NCBI RefSeq assembly: GCF_003205205.1
Contig: NZ_QJRL01000007.1
Location: 62,001 to 126,000 of the forward strand
Source: Pseudomonas sp. LB-090624
GTDB lineage: Bacteria; Pseudomonadota; Gammaproteobacteria; Pseudomonadales; Pseudomonadaceae
Reading direction: 5' to 3'
Length of the DNA stretch: 64,000 nt
Below the pieces are notes generated by a model. The model saw only the letters and a program-made list of their open reading frames with translations, did not search any database and was not told the DNA's origin. The position numbers and the translations under genes are program-made. Positions 17,494 through 27,609 of the stretch are shown one piece after another; position 1 is the first letter of the stretch; each line of letters starts with the position of its first letter.

Positions 17494-19695
17494 GTGAAGA
17501 ACCTGTCCGACCACCCACGTATCCGGCTTGCCGCCCTGGCAGGCCTGGTGCTGGTGATCCCACTGGGTACGCGCGCCATGCTGGGTTGGTCCAATCCGCT
17601 CGGTTACCTGTCCGACCTCGCACTCGGCAGCCTGCTGCTGTTGCTGCTGCACCGCCGGCCATGGTGGCTGGCCCTCCCCATACTGCTGGCCTGGGCGGCT
17701 CTTTGGGTCGCCTCTGCCGAACTTGTAAGCGCGGTGGGCCGCCTGCCCACCAGCGCCGACCTGACCTACTTGCTCGACCCGCAGTTCATGGAAAATTCGA
17801 CCGGCGGCGGTCTGGCCCATGCCTGGCTGCCCTGGGTCATGGGCGGCGGCCTGCTGGCCTGGCTGGCCAGCGCCTGGCGCAGCCGCGCAAGGCTCAGCCA
17901 ACCTCTGCCGCGCAAGGCCTGGGCCATACCGGTACTGCTGTTCGCCGCCCATTGGGGCAGCCAACACGTGCTGCCTTCGGACGCCGACCAGTGGCGGCAA
18001 TACAACCTCACTCACCAGCTGATGTCTGCCGGTGTCGGCGACCTGCAACGCCAGGTCGAAGGCTGGATGGGCCAGACACAGCCCTTCACCCCGCTGCCCA
18101 GCGCCGGCCTGACCCAATCCGACCTGCATGGCCAACGCCTGCTTGCCGGCCCGGGCAGCGCGCGCAACCTGCTGGTCATCACCATGGAAGGCATCCCCGG
18201 CGCCTACCTGCGGCCCAACCGCCAGGCGCTGCACAGCCGTTTCGACGAAGACCTCATGCCCAAGCTCAGCAAGTGGGCCGAGCGCGGCATGAACACCCCT
18301 GACTACGTATTACACACTCATCAAACCATCCGCGGCCTGTACGCGATGTTGTGCGGTGACTACGACAAACTGGCCAACGGCACGCCCAAGGGCGTGGAAC
18401 TGCTGACCCAGAACGAACGCAACCAGGCCTGCCTGCCGGCGCAACTGCGCCAGGCCGGCTTTACCACCCACTACCTACAGGGCGCAGGCCTGCGCTTCAT
18501 GGCCAAGGACCGCATCATGCCGCACATCGGCTTCGACTCGGTGCACGGGCTGGAGTGGTTCCGCAACAAGAATTACCTGGATTTTCCCTGGGGCAAGGAT
18601 GACCGCGCGTTCTTCGAAGGTGCCTTGGGCTACGTCGGCCAGTTGCAGAAGCAGGACAAGCCTTGGATGCTGACTTTGCTTACCGTGGGCACTCACCAGC
18701 CGTATTCGGCCCCGGCCGAATACCTTGAACGCTACGACACCCCGAAACAGGCGGCGGTGGCCTACCTAGATGACGCCGTCGGGGCATTTCTCGACGGCCT
18801 GGAACGTCAGGGCGTGCTCAAGGACACCCTGGTTGTGCTGACTTCCGACGAGTCCCACGGCATCGATGGTGTGCGCCTGGCTTCGTCGTGGGGCTTCAAC
18901 CTTACCCTGGCACCGGAGCAGGCCCAGTTGCCGCACATCAAGCGTGGCACATACGGCCATGTCGACCTGGCGACATCGCTGCTCGACTACTTCTCACTGC
19001 CCATCCCCATCGCGCTGGGCGGTCGCTCGCTGTACCGCGACTATGACACTGGCCGTGAGATGATCGCCTACACCAACGGCATGCTGCGCTACCACAATGG
19101 CCAGGGCGTGTTCACCGAGTGCGACTTCCAGCAGCGCTGCAGGCGTTACGCCAGCGAAGGCTTCATCGCCGACCAGGCCCGCTACCTGGGGCCCGGCGAC
19201 AGCTTGCTCGGTCAGCAGGTTGGCGCCTTGGCCGGGGTACTGGATCAGTCCCTGATGCAAACCCCGCTCAACCTGCGTTACCAGTTCGGCGGCCCTGCGC
19301 CGATCAAGTTGCGCAAGCGCATTCAGGATGACTGGGCCGACAACCTGATTGGCGCCCAGTACCTGGAAATGCCCGAGGGCTCGCATACTCGCGTGCGGGT
19401 CAAGGTACGCTCACTGGACCCCAAGCGTGCAGCCTACATCCAGCTCAAGGCCAAGCAGCTGGAGCAGGATGTGCCACTGGGCCTGCCGGAAGAAGTCAAA
19501 GTCACCGCCGACCAGCCGCTGGAGATGGAGTTCGGCTTCGACAACCCGACCGAGCGCAAGGCGTTCTCCTTCCACTTGCTGGGCTATGGCGGCGGCAAGG
19601 TGGAAATCAGCGACTTCAGCGTGATCACTGCATTGCCCGGCGAGGATGACGCGGCCGATGAACGGACCGAGGGGCATATCGCCCATTCGGGCTGA
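17494..19695 (+). CDS. LTA-synthase-like membrane phosphotransferase (sulfatase fold)
   Basis: 733 residues starting with GTG. The first 150 residues hold about four to five membrane helices, followed by a periplasmic alkaline-phosphatase/sulfatase domain. Catalytic features: ITMEGIPG with metal-ligand E232, HQTIRGLYAMLCGD with nucleophile T278, and TSDESHG with D452 and H455. A further 150-residue beta-rich C-terminal domain follows the catalytic core. Gram-positive relatives make lipoteichoic acid; Gram-negative relatives (OpgB type) transfer phosphoglycerol to periplasmic glucans. A phosphoglycerol or phosphoethanolamine transfer to a surface glycan is the likely reaction, but the acceptor is unknown. 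Confidence 0.85.
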   Translation: MKNLSDHPRIRLAALAGLVLVIPLGTRAMLGWSNPLGYLSDLALGSLLLLLLHRRPWWLALPILLAWAALWVASAELVSAVGRLPTSADLTYLLDPQFMENSTGGGLAHAWLPWVMGGGLLAWLASAWRSRARLSQPLPRKAWAIPVLLFAAHWGSQHVLPSDADQWRQYNLTHQLMSAGVGDLQRQVEGWMGQTQPFTPLPSAGLTQSDLHGQRLLAGPGSARNLLVITMEGIPGAYLRPNRQALHSRFDEDLMPKLSKWAERGMNTPDYVLHTHQTIRGLYAMLCGDYDKLANGTPKGVELLTQNERNQACLPAQLRQAGFTTHYLQGAGLRFMAKDRIMPHIGFDSVHGLEWFRNKNYLDFPWGKDDRAFFEGALGYVGQLQKQDKPWMLTLLTVGTHQPYSAPAEYLERYDTPKQAAVAYLDDAVGAFLDGLERQGVLKDTLVVLTSDESHGIDGVRLASSWGFNLTLAPEQAQLPHIKRGTYGHVDLATSLLDYFSLPIPIALGGRSLYRDYDTGREMIAYTNGMLRYHNGQGVFTECDFQQRCRRYASEGFIADQARYLGPGDSLLGQQVGALAGVLDQSLMQTPLNLRYQFGGPAPIKLRKRIQDDWADNLIGAQYLEMPEGSHTRVRVKVRSLDPKRAAYIQLKAKQLEQDVPLGLPEEVKVTADQPLEMEFGFDNPTERKAFSFHLLGYGGGKVEISDFSVITALPGEDDAADERTEGHIAHSG

Positions 19696-19790
19696 GGGGC
19701 TACCGCTCATCGCCCGGCCACCGGTGCCTGTCGATTCATCGAGCACGTGCTCGACTAGTGTGTGAATCCCCCAGCGTGGAGAGAAGCACC

Positions 19791-20519
19791 ATGAGCACCA
19801 GCGAAAGCAGGCACCCGGTGGTTTCCCGCAGCCAGTGGCTGGCGGCCCGCCGGCAACTGTGGCTGCACGAAAAAGCCTTCACCCACCACCGCGACGCGCT
19901 GTCCGCAGCGCGTCGCGCGCTGCCTTGGGTCAAAGTTGAGCAGGACTATCGCTTCCACGGGCCAGGCGGCGAGTTGAGCCTGGGCGAGTTGTTCGCAGGC
20001 CGCAGCCAATTGCTGCTTTACCACTTCATGTTCGCCGAAGGCTGGAGCGAGGGTTGCCCCGGCTGCTCGTTCCTGGCCGACCACTTCGACGGCGCCAACC
20101 TGCACCTGACCCACCACGACGTGTCGCTGGTGGCCGTGTCACGCGCGCCCTATGCCGAATTCCAGGCATTCCGCCAGCGCATGGGCTGGCAGTTCCCTTG
20201 GTATTCGTCGCATGGCAGCGGCTTCAACGAGGACTTTGGCGTGAGTGTTGGCAGTGCAGGCGAGCGCCAGTACAACTATGAGCCTTATGACGGCAGTGAA
20301 AGCGAGCTGCCCGGTTTGAGTGCGTTCTACCGCGACACGGACGGCAGCGTGTACCACACCTACTCGACCTATGCCCGCGGGCTGGACATTCTGGTCAATA
20401 CCTACAACTTCCTCGACATTGCGCCACTGGGGCGTAATGAAAGCGGCACCATGGACTGGGTACGCCACCATGACCGCTATGCAGGGCAGCCGGACAAGCC
20501 TCACTGCTGTCACAGCTGA
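19791..20519 (+). CDS. DUF899 thioredoxin-fold protein
   Basis: From the ATG at 19791 (GGAGAGAAG ribosome site) the protein is 242 residues. The DUF899 signatures are FHGPGGELSLGELFAGRSQL, YHFMFAEGWSEGCPGCSFLAD (a CxxC-like GCPGCS) and YVHHDRY-like DWVRHHDRY near the end. The family has a thioredoxin-like fold, but no established reaction. The last residues are HCCHS. Monocistronic, with a REP element downstream. Confidence 0.88.
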   Translation: MSTSESRHPVVSRSQWLAARRQLWLHEKAFTHHRDALSAARRALPWVKVEQDYRFHGPGGELSLGELFAGRSQLLLYHFMFAEGWSEGCPGCSFLADHFDGANLHLTHHDVSLVAVSRAPYAEFQAFRQRMGWQFPWYSSHGSGFNEDFGVSVGSAGERQYNYEPYDGSESELPGLSAFYRDTDGSVYHTYSTYARGLDILVNTYNFLDIAPLGRNESGTMDWVRHHDRYAGQPDKPHCCHS

Positions 20520-20540
20520 TGCAGGCAACACACACCTGCA

Positions 20541-20603
20541 GGAACGGGTTTACCCGCGAACACCGGGAGCGTCGGTGTTCGCGGCTATAGCCGCTCCCAA
20601 AGA
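20541..20603. repeat. REP palindrome pair (P. putida type)
   Basis: GGAACGGGTTTACCCGCGAA at 20541-20560 and an inverted copy ending GGCTATAGCCGCTCCC flank the loop. The inner arms (20555-20565 and 20573-20583) pair over 11 bases. It lies between two convergent genes, the usual place for these elements, and may stabilise mRNA ends. Confidence 0.82.
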
Positions 20604-20615
20604 GACCTCGTTCTG

Positions 20616-21239
20616 TCAGGCCCGCACACCCAGCATGCCGCGCTCGACGATGAAGTCGATCACCGCTTGCAGCCCCTCGCCCTTCTTCAGGTTACTGAAG
20701 GTCCAAGGCCGCTGGGGGCGCATGCGCTGGGTGTCGCGTTCCATCACTTCCAGCGAAGCCCCCACATAGGGCGCCAGGTCAGTTTTGTTGATCACCAGGA
20801 AATCCGATTTGGTAATGCCCGGGCCACCCTTGCGCGGAATTTTCTCGCCCTCGGCCACATCGATCACGTAGATGGTCAGGTCGGCCAGCTCCGGGCTGAA
20901 GGTGGCGCTGAGGTTGTCTCCACCGCTTTCCACGAAAATGACTTCGAGGTTGCCGAACTTGCGCGCCAGTGCTTCGACCGCCGCCAGGTTCATCGAAGCA
21001 TCTTCGCGAATCGCCGTGTGCGGGCAGCCGCCGGTTTCGACGCCAACGATCCGTTCCGGCTCCAGGGCGCCGGCCTCGGTGAGGATGCGCTGGTCTTCCT
21101 TGGTGTAGATGTCGTTGGTGACCACGGCGATCTGGTAGTGATCGCGCATGGCCTTGCACAGCGCTTCCAGCAGTGCGGTCTTGCCAGAGCCGACCGGGCC
21201 GCCGACACCGACACGCAGGGGTTGTTGATAGCTTTGCAT
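20616..21239 (-). CDS. ureG: Urease accessory GTPase UreG
   Basis: 207 residues. The P-loop [18 protein letters not shown] is at about 10-27, [14 protein letters not shown] is the metal-binding CPH motif, and NKTDLA the G4 motif. UreG hydrolyses GTP to drive nickel delivery into UreC within the UreD-F-G complex. Last gene of the urease cluster, 11 bases after ureF. Confidence 0.98.
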   Translation of the reverse strand: MQSYQQPLRVGVGGPVGSGKTALLEALCKAMRDHYQIAVVTNDIYTKEDQRILTEAGALEPERIVGVETGGCPHTAIREDASMNLAAVEALARKFGNLEVIFVESGGDNLSATFSPELADLTIYVIDVAEGEKIPRKGGPGITKSDFLVINKTDLAPYVGASLEVMERDTQRMRPQRPWTFSNLKKGEGLQAVIDFIVERGMLGVRA

Positions 21240-21250
21240 GCAGGCAGTCC

Positions 21251-21925
21251 TCAGGAACGGAACAAACGGGTGTATTGGGTTTCGTGACGCGATGAGGCGA
21301 TGGCCAGCAACGGCAGGCCGCCGCCAAGCTGGCCATCGCCAAGAGCAAGGGCCGCGTCGAGGGCCCCAGGCAGGTCGGCGCCGAGGTCACGCAGCACGGT
21401 CTGGGCCGCCTGCTGACCGAACGGCACCAGCTTGACCCCGGCCATGACCGCACCTTCCAGCCAAGCGAAACCATGCCCCAACGCCAACTGGCGCAGCGGG
21501 ATGCCCCAATGTGCGGCCAGCCAGGCCATGCCGCCCAACTGGGTCAGTTCCAGACTGGCCCGCCAGGCTGGCGCCTGGCCCAATTGCCAGCCGTCGAGCA
21601 GCCGCGCCAGGGCTGCGCCACGCTGCTGTTCTTCCAGGCGCAGCTCGGCGGTTTCGCGGTTGGCCAGCAGAAAGCGGCTCCAGTGGCCAAAAGCTTCGGC
21701 ATCCTCGGCCTGGCAAGCTTGGTACAGGCGCGCCAGCACTGGCCAGTCGAGGCAGGCCAGGGTGTCATTGAGCTGCTCACGCTGCCAGGCAGCGAAGCCG
21801 TCAACGCCCCTTACCCAGCCCGCCTCGACCGCCCACTCCAGGCCTTGTGAATAGGTAAAGCCGCCCACCGGCAAGCCTGGGCTGGCCAGCTGCAGCAGGC
21901 GCAGCAACGCCAGGTCGCTGCTCAT
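21251..21925 (-). CDS. ureF: Urease accessory protein UreF
   Basis: From the ATG at 21925 the protein is 224 residues, normal for Ure[21 protein letters not shown] near the N-terminus is the family signature. It links UreD to UreG and acts as a fidelity factor in nickel insertion. The start overlaps the ureJ stop (ATGA), so the two are translationally coupled. A longer in-frame reading runs into ureJ and is not the gene. Confidence 0.96.
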   Translation of the reverse strand: MSSDLALLRLLQLASPGLPVGGFTYSQGLEWAVEAGWVRGVDGFAAWQREQLNDTLACLDWPVLARLYQACQAEDAEAFGHWSRFLLANRETAELRLEEQQRGAALARLLDGWQLGQAPAWRASLELTQLGGMAWLAAHWGIPLRQLALGHGFAWLEGAVMAGVKLVPFGQQAAQTVLRDLGADLPGALDAALALGDGQLGGGLPLLAIASSRHETQYTRLFRS

Positions 21926-22470
21926 CAACCGGCCAGCACCAGTGCAGCGCCGGCCAGCAGGCCACCGCCGAAGGCTTTCTGCAAGCCACTGTGGCGGCGC
22001 AGCAGGCAACCGACCGCAAAGCCGGCCGCCAGCAGCAGGCCGCTGACCGTGACAAAGCCGAGGCTGAACTGCCAGAACGCGCTTGGCGTGGCTTCTACAC
22101 CATGGGCCCAACCATGGAACAGGGCAAACACTGGCATGGCCATGGCCAGCAGCAGTTGCCGGCTTGGCAGCAGTACCGCCCCGGCAGCGACCAACAGCGA
22201 CACGGCGATCAAGGTTTCCATGCCCAGCACGTCGCCGAACAGGTGACCACACACCGCACCACCAAACATGGCTGCCAGCGTGGCCAAGGGCAGCGTCAGG
22301 TTACGTCGGGTCAGTGCAGCGAGCACACCGGTACCCAGCAGCATCAGTAAGTGGTCGAGGCCCGTCAGCGGATGCAGCAGCCCGTCGTGCAGCGGGTTAC
22401 TGTCATGGCCAGGGTGGGCGAAGGCTGGCAGCGCCAGCATCAGCAGAAACAGGGCGAAAGTCTTTTTCAT
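21925..22470 (-). CDS. ureJ: HupE/UreJ family nickel transporter-like protein
   Basis: 181 residues with a cleavable-looking N-terminus (MKKTFALFLLMLALPAFA) followed by HPGHDSNP, then six hydrophobic helices. HPLTGLDHLLMLL and HGWAHGVE are the HupE/UreJ metal-site motifs. It probably supplies nickel to the urease pathway. Position between ureE and ureF supports the role. Confidence 0.92.
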   Translation of the reverse strand: MKKTFALFLLMLALPAFAHPGHDSNPLHDGLLHPLTGLDHLLMLLGTGVLAALTRRNLTLPLATLAAMFGGAVCGHLFGDVLGMETLIAVSLLVAAGAVLLPSRQLLLAMAMPVFALFHGWAHGVEATPSAFWQFSLGFVTVSGLLLAAGFAVGCLLRRHSGLQKAFGGGLLAGAALVLAG

Positions 22471-22488
22471 GGGTTGCTCCAGGGCAGT

Positions 22489-22992
22489 TCAGGAATGGGC
22501 AGGCAGGCGCACGAACGGGTGATCGTGGCCATGGGCATGATTGTGGCTATGGCCGTGCGGGGCACTCTGGTAGGCGCCGGCTTCAGGCTCGAACGGGGCC
22601 TGTTCAGCCTCCACGGTCAGGCCCAAGCCACGCAGCATGTCGTCCAGTACATGGTCGTGCTGGAAACGCAGCAGGCCAGGCTCGATCTGCAACGGCACAT
22701 GCCGGTTACCCAGATGGTAGGCGGCACGGGCCAGCAGGTGCGGATCAGCACAACGCACTGTGGATACTGCCTCCGGCGCTGCCAGCACACGGATCAGCTG
22801 GTTGCCTTCGGCATCGGCCAGCAATTCACCACCGCGCAACAGGTGGCCGCGCTCCAGCATCAGCCCGGCCTCGCGGCCATCGTCCAGCGTCAGCCGCAGA
22901 CGGCTCTTGATACGGCTGTCCACGTCGAGGGTGACAGTGCCGGTTTCGGCGAGCGTGCCGGGGTCGGTGATACGGCGATTCAAGACAATCAT
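22489..22992 (-). CDS. ureE: Urease nickel metallochaperone UreE
   Basis: From the ATG at 22992 the protein is 167 residues. It has the UreE N-terminal beta domain (MIVLNRRITD...), the nickel-binding ferredoxin-like domain with AYHLGNRHVPLQI, and a His-rich tail HGHSHNHAHGHDH that binds extra nickel. A longer reading from 23097 enters ureC and is not used. Confidence 0.96.
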   Translation of the reverse strand: MIVLNRRITDPGTLAETGTVTLDVDSRIKSRLRLTLDDGREAGLMLERGHLLRGGELLADAEGNQLIRVLAAPEAVSTVRCADPHLLARAAYHLGNRHVPLQIEPGLLRFQHDHVLDDMLRGLGLTVEAEQAPFEPEAGAYQSAPHGHSHNHAHGHDHPFVRLPAHS

Positions 22993-23002
22993 CGGTGCTC
23001 CT

Positions 23003-24706
23003 TCAGAACAGGAAATAGCGCTGGGCCAGCGGCAGTTCGCTGGCCGGCTCGCAAACCAGCAGCTCGCCATCGGCACGCACCTGGTAGGTCTGCGCATCGA
23101 CCTCGATCAGCGGCTGCAAGGTGTTGTGGACCATGTCCGGCTTGCGTACCCGGCGACAACCGTCAACCACACCAATCAGGCTGCGCAGGTTCAACGCCTC
23201 GGCCAGGCCACGGGCCATGGCTGCCTGCGGCAGGAAGGTCATGCGCGTGGCATGCCGCGCCGCGCCCAATGCGCCGAACATCGGCCGGTAATGCACCGGT
23301 TGTGGCGTGGGGATGGAGCCGTTGATGTCGCCCATGGGCGCGGTAACGATCATCCCGCCCTTGATCACCAGGGCCGGCTTGACGGCAAAGAACGCTGGCG
23401 CCCACAGCACCAGGTCGGCCAGCTTGCCGGGTTCAACCGAACCCACCTCGTGGCCGATACCATGGGTGAGCGCCGGGTTGATGGTGTATTTGGCGATGTA
23501 GCGCTTGACCCGGAAGTTGTCGCTGTAGCTGGTATCAGGTGCCAATGGGCCACGACGCAGCTTCATCTGGTGCGCCACCTGCCAGGTGCGCAGCACCACT
23601 TCGCCAACCCGGCCCATGGCTTGCGAGTCGGACGAGGTCATGGCAAAAGCGCCCATGTCGTGAAGGATGTCTTCGGCGGCGATGGTTTCACGGCGGATAC
23701 GCGACTCGGCGAAGGCCACGTCTTCGGCGATGCTAGGGTCCAGGTGGTGGCAGACCATGAGCATGTCCAGGTGCTCGTCCACGGTGTTGACGGTGTACGG
23801 CAGGGTCGGGTTGGTCGAGGACGGCAGCACGTTGGCCTGCCCCGCCGCGCGAATGATGTCGGGCGCATGGCCACCACCGGCACCTTCGGTATGGAAGGTG
23901 TGGATGGTGCGGTCGCCGATCGCCGCCAGGGTGTCTTCGATACAGCCGGACTCGTTGAGGGTGTCGGTGTGGATCGCCACCTGGATGTCCATTTCTTCGG
24001 CCACGCCCAGGCAGCAGTCGATGGCCGCAGGTGTCGAGCCCCAGTCCTCATGCAGCTTGAGCCCTACCGCGCCCGCGGCAATCTGCTCGCGCAACGCTTC
24101 AGGGCGCGAGGCATTACCCTTGCCCAGCAGGCCGATGTTGATCGGCAGGCTGTCGGCGGCCTGCAGCATGCGCGCCAGGTACCAAGGGCCAGGCGTGCAC
24201 GTGGTGGCATTGGTGCCAGTCGCCGGGCCGGTGCCGCCGCCGATGAAGGTGGTAACGCCACTGTTCAGTGCCTCATCCACCTGTTGCGGGCAGATGAAGT
24301 GGATATGCGAGTCGACCCCGCCGGCGGTGACGATCTTGCCTTCAGCCGCGATCACTTCGGTACCTGGCCCGACCGGCACGTTGACGCCCGGCTGCACATC
24401 GGGGTTGCCGGCCTTGCCGATCACGGCGATGCGCCCGTGCTTGATGCCGATATCAGCCTTGACGATACCCCAGTGGTCGATGATCAAGGCATTGGTCAGC
24501 ACCAGGTCCATGGCTTCGGCAGCCAGCATCTGGCCCTGCCCCATGCCATCGCGGATGACCTTGCCACCGCCAAACTTCACCTCTTCGCCATAAATCGTGA
24601 AGTCTTTTTCGACTTCCACCCATAACGCGGTATCGGCCAGGCGCACACGGTCACCCACGGTGGGGCCGAACATGTCGGCATAGGCCTGCCGGGAAATACG
24701 GCTCAT
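23003..24706 (-). CDS. ureC: Urease alpha subunit (catalytic)
   Basis: 567 residues. Nickel ligands H134 and H136 (DSHIHF), the carbamylated lysine K217 (GLKLHEDWG) and the mobile flap Cys-His (MVCHHLDPS, about 318-324) all fit Klebsiella urease numbering. The enzyme hydrolyses urea to ammonia and carbamate in the cytoplasm. Its start overlaps the end of ureB by four bases. Confidence 0.99.
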   Translation of the reverse strand: MSRISRQAYADMFGPTVGDRVRLADTALWVEVEKDFTIYGEEVKFGGGKVIRDGMGQGQMLAAEAMDLVLTNALIIDHWGIVKADIGIKHGRIAVIGKAGNPDVQPGVNVPVGPGTEVIAAEGKIVTAGGVDSHIHFICPQQVDEALNSGVTTFIGGGTGPATGTNATTCTPGPWYLARMLQAADSLPINIGLLGKGNASRPEALREQIAAGAVGLKLHEDWGSTPAAIDCCLGVAEEMDIQVAIHTDTLNESGCIEDTLAAIGDRTIHTFHTEGAGGGHAPDIIRAAGQANVLPSSTNPTLPYTVNTVDEHLDMLMVCHHLDPSIAEDVAFAESRIRRETIAAEDILHDMGAFAMTSSDSQAMGRVGEVVLRTWQVAHQMKLRRGPLAPDTSYSDNFRVKRYIAKYTINPALTHGIGHEVGSVEPGKLADLVLWAPAFFAVKPALVIKGGMIVTAPMGDINGSIPTPQPVHYRPMFGALGAARHATRMTFLPQAAMARGLAEALNLRSLIGVVDGCRRVRKPDMVHNTLQPLIEVDAQTYQVRADGELLVCEPASELPLAQRYFLF

Positions 24707-25020
24707 GCCCTGCCCTCCAGCGCGCCCATTACCTTGCCCTGGAAGCCATAGACCTCACGCTTGCCGGCGTAGGCCACCAGTTGCACGGTACGTGCCTGGC
24801 CAGGTTCAAAGCGCACCGCGGTGCCGGCCGGGATGTCCAGGCGAAAGCCCAAGGTCGGCGCACGGTCGAACACCAACGCCTCGTTGACTTCGTAAAAGTG
24901 GTAGTGCGAGCCAACCTGCACCGGTCGGTCGCCGTGGTTGGCCACGCTGACGCTGACCGTTGCGCGGCCGCTGTTCAGTTCGATGTCGCCAGCGGCGACC
25001 TGGATTTCACCTGGGATCAT
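24703..25020 (-). CDS. ureB: Urease beta subunit
   Basis: From the ATG at 25020 the protein is 105 residues beginning [19 protein letters not shown], the standard UreB N-terminus. A longer reading adds 12 residues that relatives lack. [10 protein letters not shown] and YGFQGKVMG are conserved. It packs against UreC and UreA in the trimer. Confidence 0.98.
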   Translation of the reverse strand: MIPGEIQVAAGDIELNSGRATVSVSVANHGDRPVQVGSHYHFYEVNEALVFDRAPTLGFRLDIPAGTAVRFEPGQARTVQLVAYAGKREVYGFQGKVMGALEGRA

Positions 25021-25039
25021 GCGGCGCTCCTTGGCGGGT

Positions 25040-25342
25040 TCAAACAATCGGGTCATGCACGGTCACCAGCTTGGTGCCGTCCGGGAAGGTCGCCTCGACC
25101 TGCACGTCGTGGAGCATTTCGGCGATGCCGGGCATCACCTGCTCGCGGGTCAGCACCTCGCGGCCAAGGCTCATCAGCTCAGCGACAGTACGGCCATCGC
25201 GGGCGCCCTCCAGCACCGCAGCGCTGATCAACGCCACGGCTTCCGGGTAATTGAGCTTCAGGCCACGGGCCAGGCGCCGCTCCGCCAGCAATGCGGCGGT
25301 GAACAGCAGCAGTTTGTCTTTCTCTCTCGGGGTCAGCTCCAT
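25040..25342 (-). CDS. ureA: Urease gamma subunit
   Basis: 100 residues beginning [20 protein letters not shown], the canonical UreA start. [12 protein letters not shown] and [13 protein letters not shown] are family hallmarks. It lies 9 bases after ureD and 19 bases before ureB. Confidence 0.98.
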   Translation of the reverse strand: MELTPREKDKLLLFTAALLAERRLARGLKLNYPEAVALISAAVLEGARDGRTVAELMSLGREVLTREQVMPGIAEMLHDVQVEATFPDGTKLVTVHDPIV

Positions 25343-25351
25343 GGCGCTCTC

Positions 25352-26185
25352 TCAGGTGGCCCAGATACGCGGCGGGCAGGCCGGCAAGCCGAGGACGGCC
25401 GGCCGTAGCACATGCCACAGGCGTTGCAGGGTGTGTTGCAGATGTTGGTTGTCATGGTCGAGCAGGCGGATCACCAGCAGCGACCCAAGCAGGGTCGCGC
25501 CAGCCGGGTTATCCAATTCGTCGAGTAACGGGCGCACCCGCTCCAGCACCGCCTGGTCGGCCGGTGCGGCGCAGAAGGTGGCGAGCAGTGGATGGCCGCC
25601 GAGCTTATCCAGCTGCCCGCCTTCGATACGCAGGCGCTCGTGGAGGCCAACCTCGTCGGGCAGCTCGATGTGCAGAAGGTTGTCGAGGGCACCGTGGTCG
25701 AAGCGCTCGTGCATGACTGGGCGGCCCAGGCACAGGGTTTCCCAGGCTAGCAGGCGTGCGCCTGGCTCAAGGATGAAGTGGCTGGCGAGGCTGGCGCGGG
25801 CACCCGAAAAGAAGATGCTGTCCTGTGGCAGCCACTCGAGGGTGCTTCCCGCGCCCAGCTGAAAGCGCTGGGCCAGCCGCGCGGTGGGGCCGACACTGCG
25901 GTAGAACTTGCTTGCCCCAGGCATGGTCAGCAGCGCATGGCTGCCGGGCTCCAGGTGGATGTCCAGCTCGAGGCGGTCGCCAGCGACGATGCCGCCCGGC
26001 GGGTGCAAGACATAGACGTGGCAGGGTGCACCTTCCGGATAGAACGGCCGCTGCACCAAAAGAGGTCCGAAATGCCTCCACGCACCAAGGCGGGTCACAT
26101 CATCGCGCCTGACAAAGCGCAACTGCAGGTGGGCGCTCCAGCCTGCATCGTCTTGTTGTTGTTCGATCTGCTCCGCGAGCGACAT
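25352..26185 (-). CDS. ureD: Urease accessory scaffold UreD (UreH)
   Basis: From the ATG at 26185 (MSLAEQIEQQQDDAGWSAHL) the protein is 277 residues, the usual UreD length. An in-frame ATG 17 codons upstream is less likely. HPPGGIVAGDRLELDI and MPGASKFYRS are family motifs. UreD binds apo-urease and channels nickel from UreG. It is the first gene of the cluster, so the urease promoter should lie within 26186-26455. Confidence 0.95.
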   Translation of the reverse strand: MSLAEQIEQQQDDAGWSAHLQLRFVRRDDVTRLGAWRHFGPLLVQRPFYPEGAPCHVYVLHPPGGIVAGDRLELDIHLEPGSHALLTMPGASKFYRSVGPTARLAQRFQLGAGSTLEWLPQDSIFFSGARASLASHFILEPGARLLAWETLCLGRPVMHERFDHGALDNLLHIELPDEVGLHERLRIEGGQLDKLGGHPLLATFCAAPADQAVLERVRPLLDELDNPAGATLLGSLLVIRLLDHDNQHLQHTLQRLWHVLRPAVLGLPACPPRIWAT

Positions 26186-26455
26186 CCTGCGGCCCCTGAA
26201 ATCCGTGGCCTGCTGGCCGTTTAGAGGGCTCGGCACGGGCGGCTGCTAGCGCGCACGGCCTGACCACTCGATCAAATTCGCAGGCTGGATATAGCAGGTT
26301 GCGGGCCAACTCCGCAGGTGAAGGCAGATGAAACTTTTGCCCCCGCCGCTCTGGCATCGAGCATGGGGGCTAACGGCGCACAAAGCGGGGGCGCACCCTG
26401 GCCCTGTTTCGGTGCCAACCGGATGCGGGCTGCGGAACAGCCCTGGATCCCAAGG

Positions 26456-27370
26456 TCAGTAGTCGAAACGGTCCACCGCACGCCGACGTTCGTTGTCGTC
26501 GCGCCGGTCGTAGATGGCTGTGGTCTGGATGTTGACATGATGCGCCAGCTTTTGCGCAATCGACAGGTCGTGCTCTTCGATCACCCGGGTAATGAACGCC
26601 CGGCGGAAATCGTGCGGCATGATCTTTACCCCTACCTGGGCGCCGCGCTGGCGGGCGATGTAGTAGATCGCATGCTTGGTGATGCGCGCACGGGTGATGT
26701 GGCTGCCCCGGCGAATGCGATTGAACAGGAAGGGGTCGTCCTCGACGCCAGCCGGCAGGTCCTGCCGGCGCAGTGCGAGCCATGCCTGCAATTTTTCGAA
26801 CGCCCATGGCGGTGCGTACTTGACCAGCTGGTGGTTGCCTTTGCCCACCACCTGCAGGCTGCGTGCCTCGAAATCGACCTGGTCCAGGTCAATATCCACC
26901 GATTCCGACTTGCGCATGCCGGTGCCATACAACAAGGCGATGATCGCCGCGTCGCGCACACCTTGCGGCCGGGGGTCGGCTGCGCACACATCCATCAACT
27001 CGCGGATCAGGCTGCGCCGCAGGTTGCGCCCGGGTGGCAGCCGGGTACCACTGGCCGGCTTGACCTCGCGAATGCGCAGCAACCGCTCATGGTCGATCAG
27101 GCCTTGGCGCCATGCCTCGTTCATCACGCCCCGGATGGCGTTCACGTACAGCGACGAGCTGTTGGGGGCGTACCCGTCGGCACGCAGGGCGGAGACCAGG
27201 GCAATCACGTGGCCGGGCTCGAGCCGATGCCAAGGCACGTCGACGATATTACAGTCGGCAAAGCCCAGCCGGTCGGCGGCGTCCTGAAGAATGTAGCGCA
27301 TGGTTTGCTGGCTGGATGGGGCCAGGCGGGCCATGTACTGCAGCAGCGGATTTTTCGAGAGGTCGGTCAA
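26456..27370 (-). CDS. Tyrosine recombinase / phage-type integrase
   Basis: The likely start is TTG at 27370 with AGGA eight bases upstream (304 aa); an ATG at 27433 gives 325 aa. N-terminal SAM-like core-binding domain covers about 1-110. The catalytic set is present: Arg in YGTGMRKSE, Lys in VVGKGNHQ, HDFRR for the H-x-x-R box, HHVNIQ for the second His, and Tyr in TTAIYDRRD. It cuts and rejoins DNA at attachment sites. I see no other mobility genes or flanking direct repeats, so it may be a relic or a stand-alone recombinase. It lies between ureD and the helicase gene. Confidence 0.88.
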   Translation of the reverse strand: MTDLSKNPLLQYMARLAPSSQQTMRYILQDAADRLGFADCNIVDVPWHRLEPGHVIALVSALRADGYAPNSSSLYVNAIRGVMNEAWRQGLIDHERLLRIREVKPASGTRLPPGRNLRRSLIRELMDVCAADPRPQGVRDAAIIALLYGTGMRKSESVDIDLDQVDFEARSLQVVGKGNHQLVKYAPPWAFEKLQAWLALRRQDLPAGVEDDPFLFNRIRRGSHITRARITKHAIYYIARQRGAQVGVKIMPHDFRRAFITRVIEEHDLSIAQKLAHHVNIQTTAIYDRRDDNERRRAVDRFDY

Positions 27371-27609
27371 AACGTGAATCCTGTAGCGAAGCGTTGGCCA
27401 GCAACCCAGCGGGCCAACCCTGAAGCAAATCAAAACGAGATACCGGTGAGTCTGGATGTCTACAAAATAGGTATGTCATTCGGTCGCGGTAAAGTGCCAT
27501 CACCTTGATATTCCACGGTTTTACAATCGGCACAGGCCAGGATCTTACCCCAATTGAAGCCATCCAACGAATCAAGCCCTGTCTAGCCCCGTGCAACGCG
27601 TCGCAAGGC

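Noticed and set aside
22760..24625. 621-aa plus-strand reading over ureC
   Set aside because: Antisense to a fully canonical urease alpha subunit.
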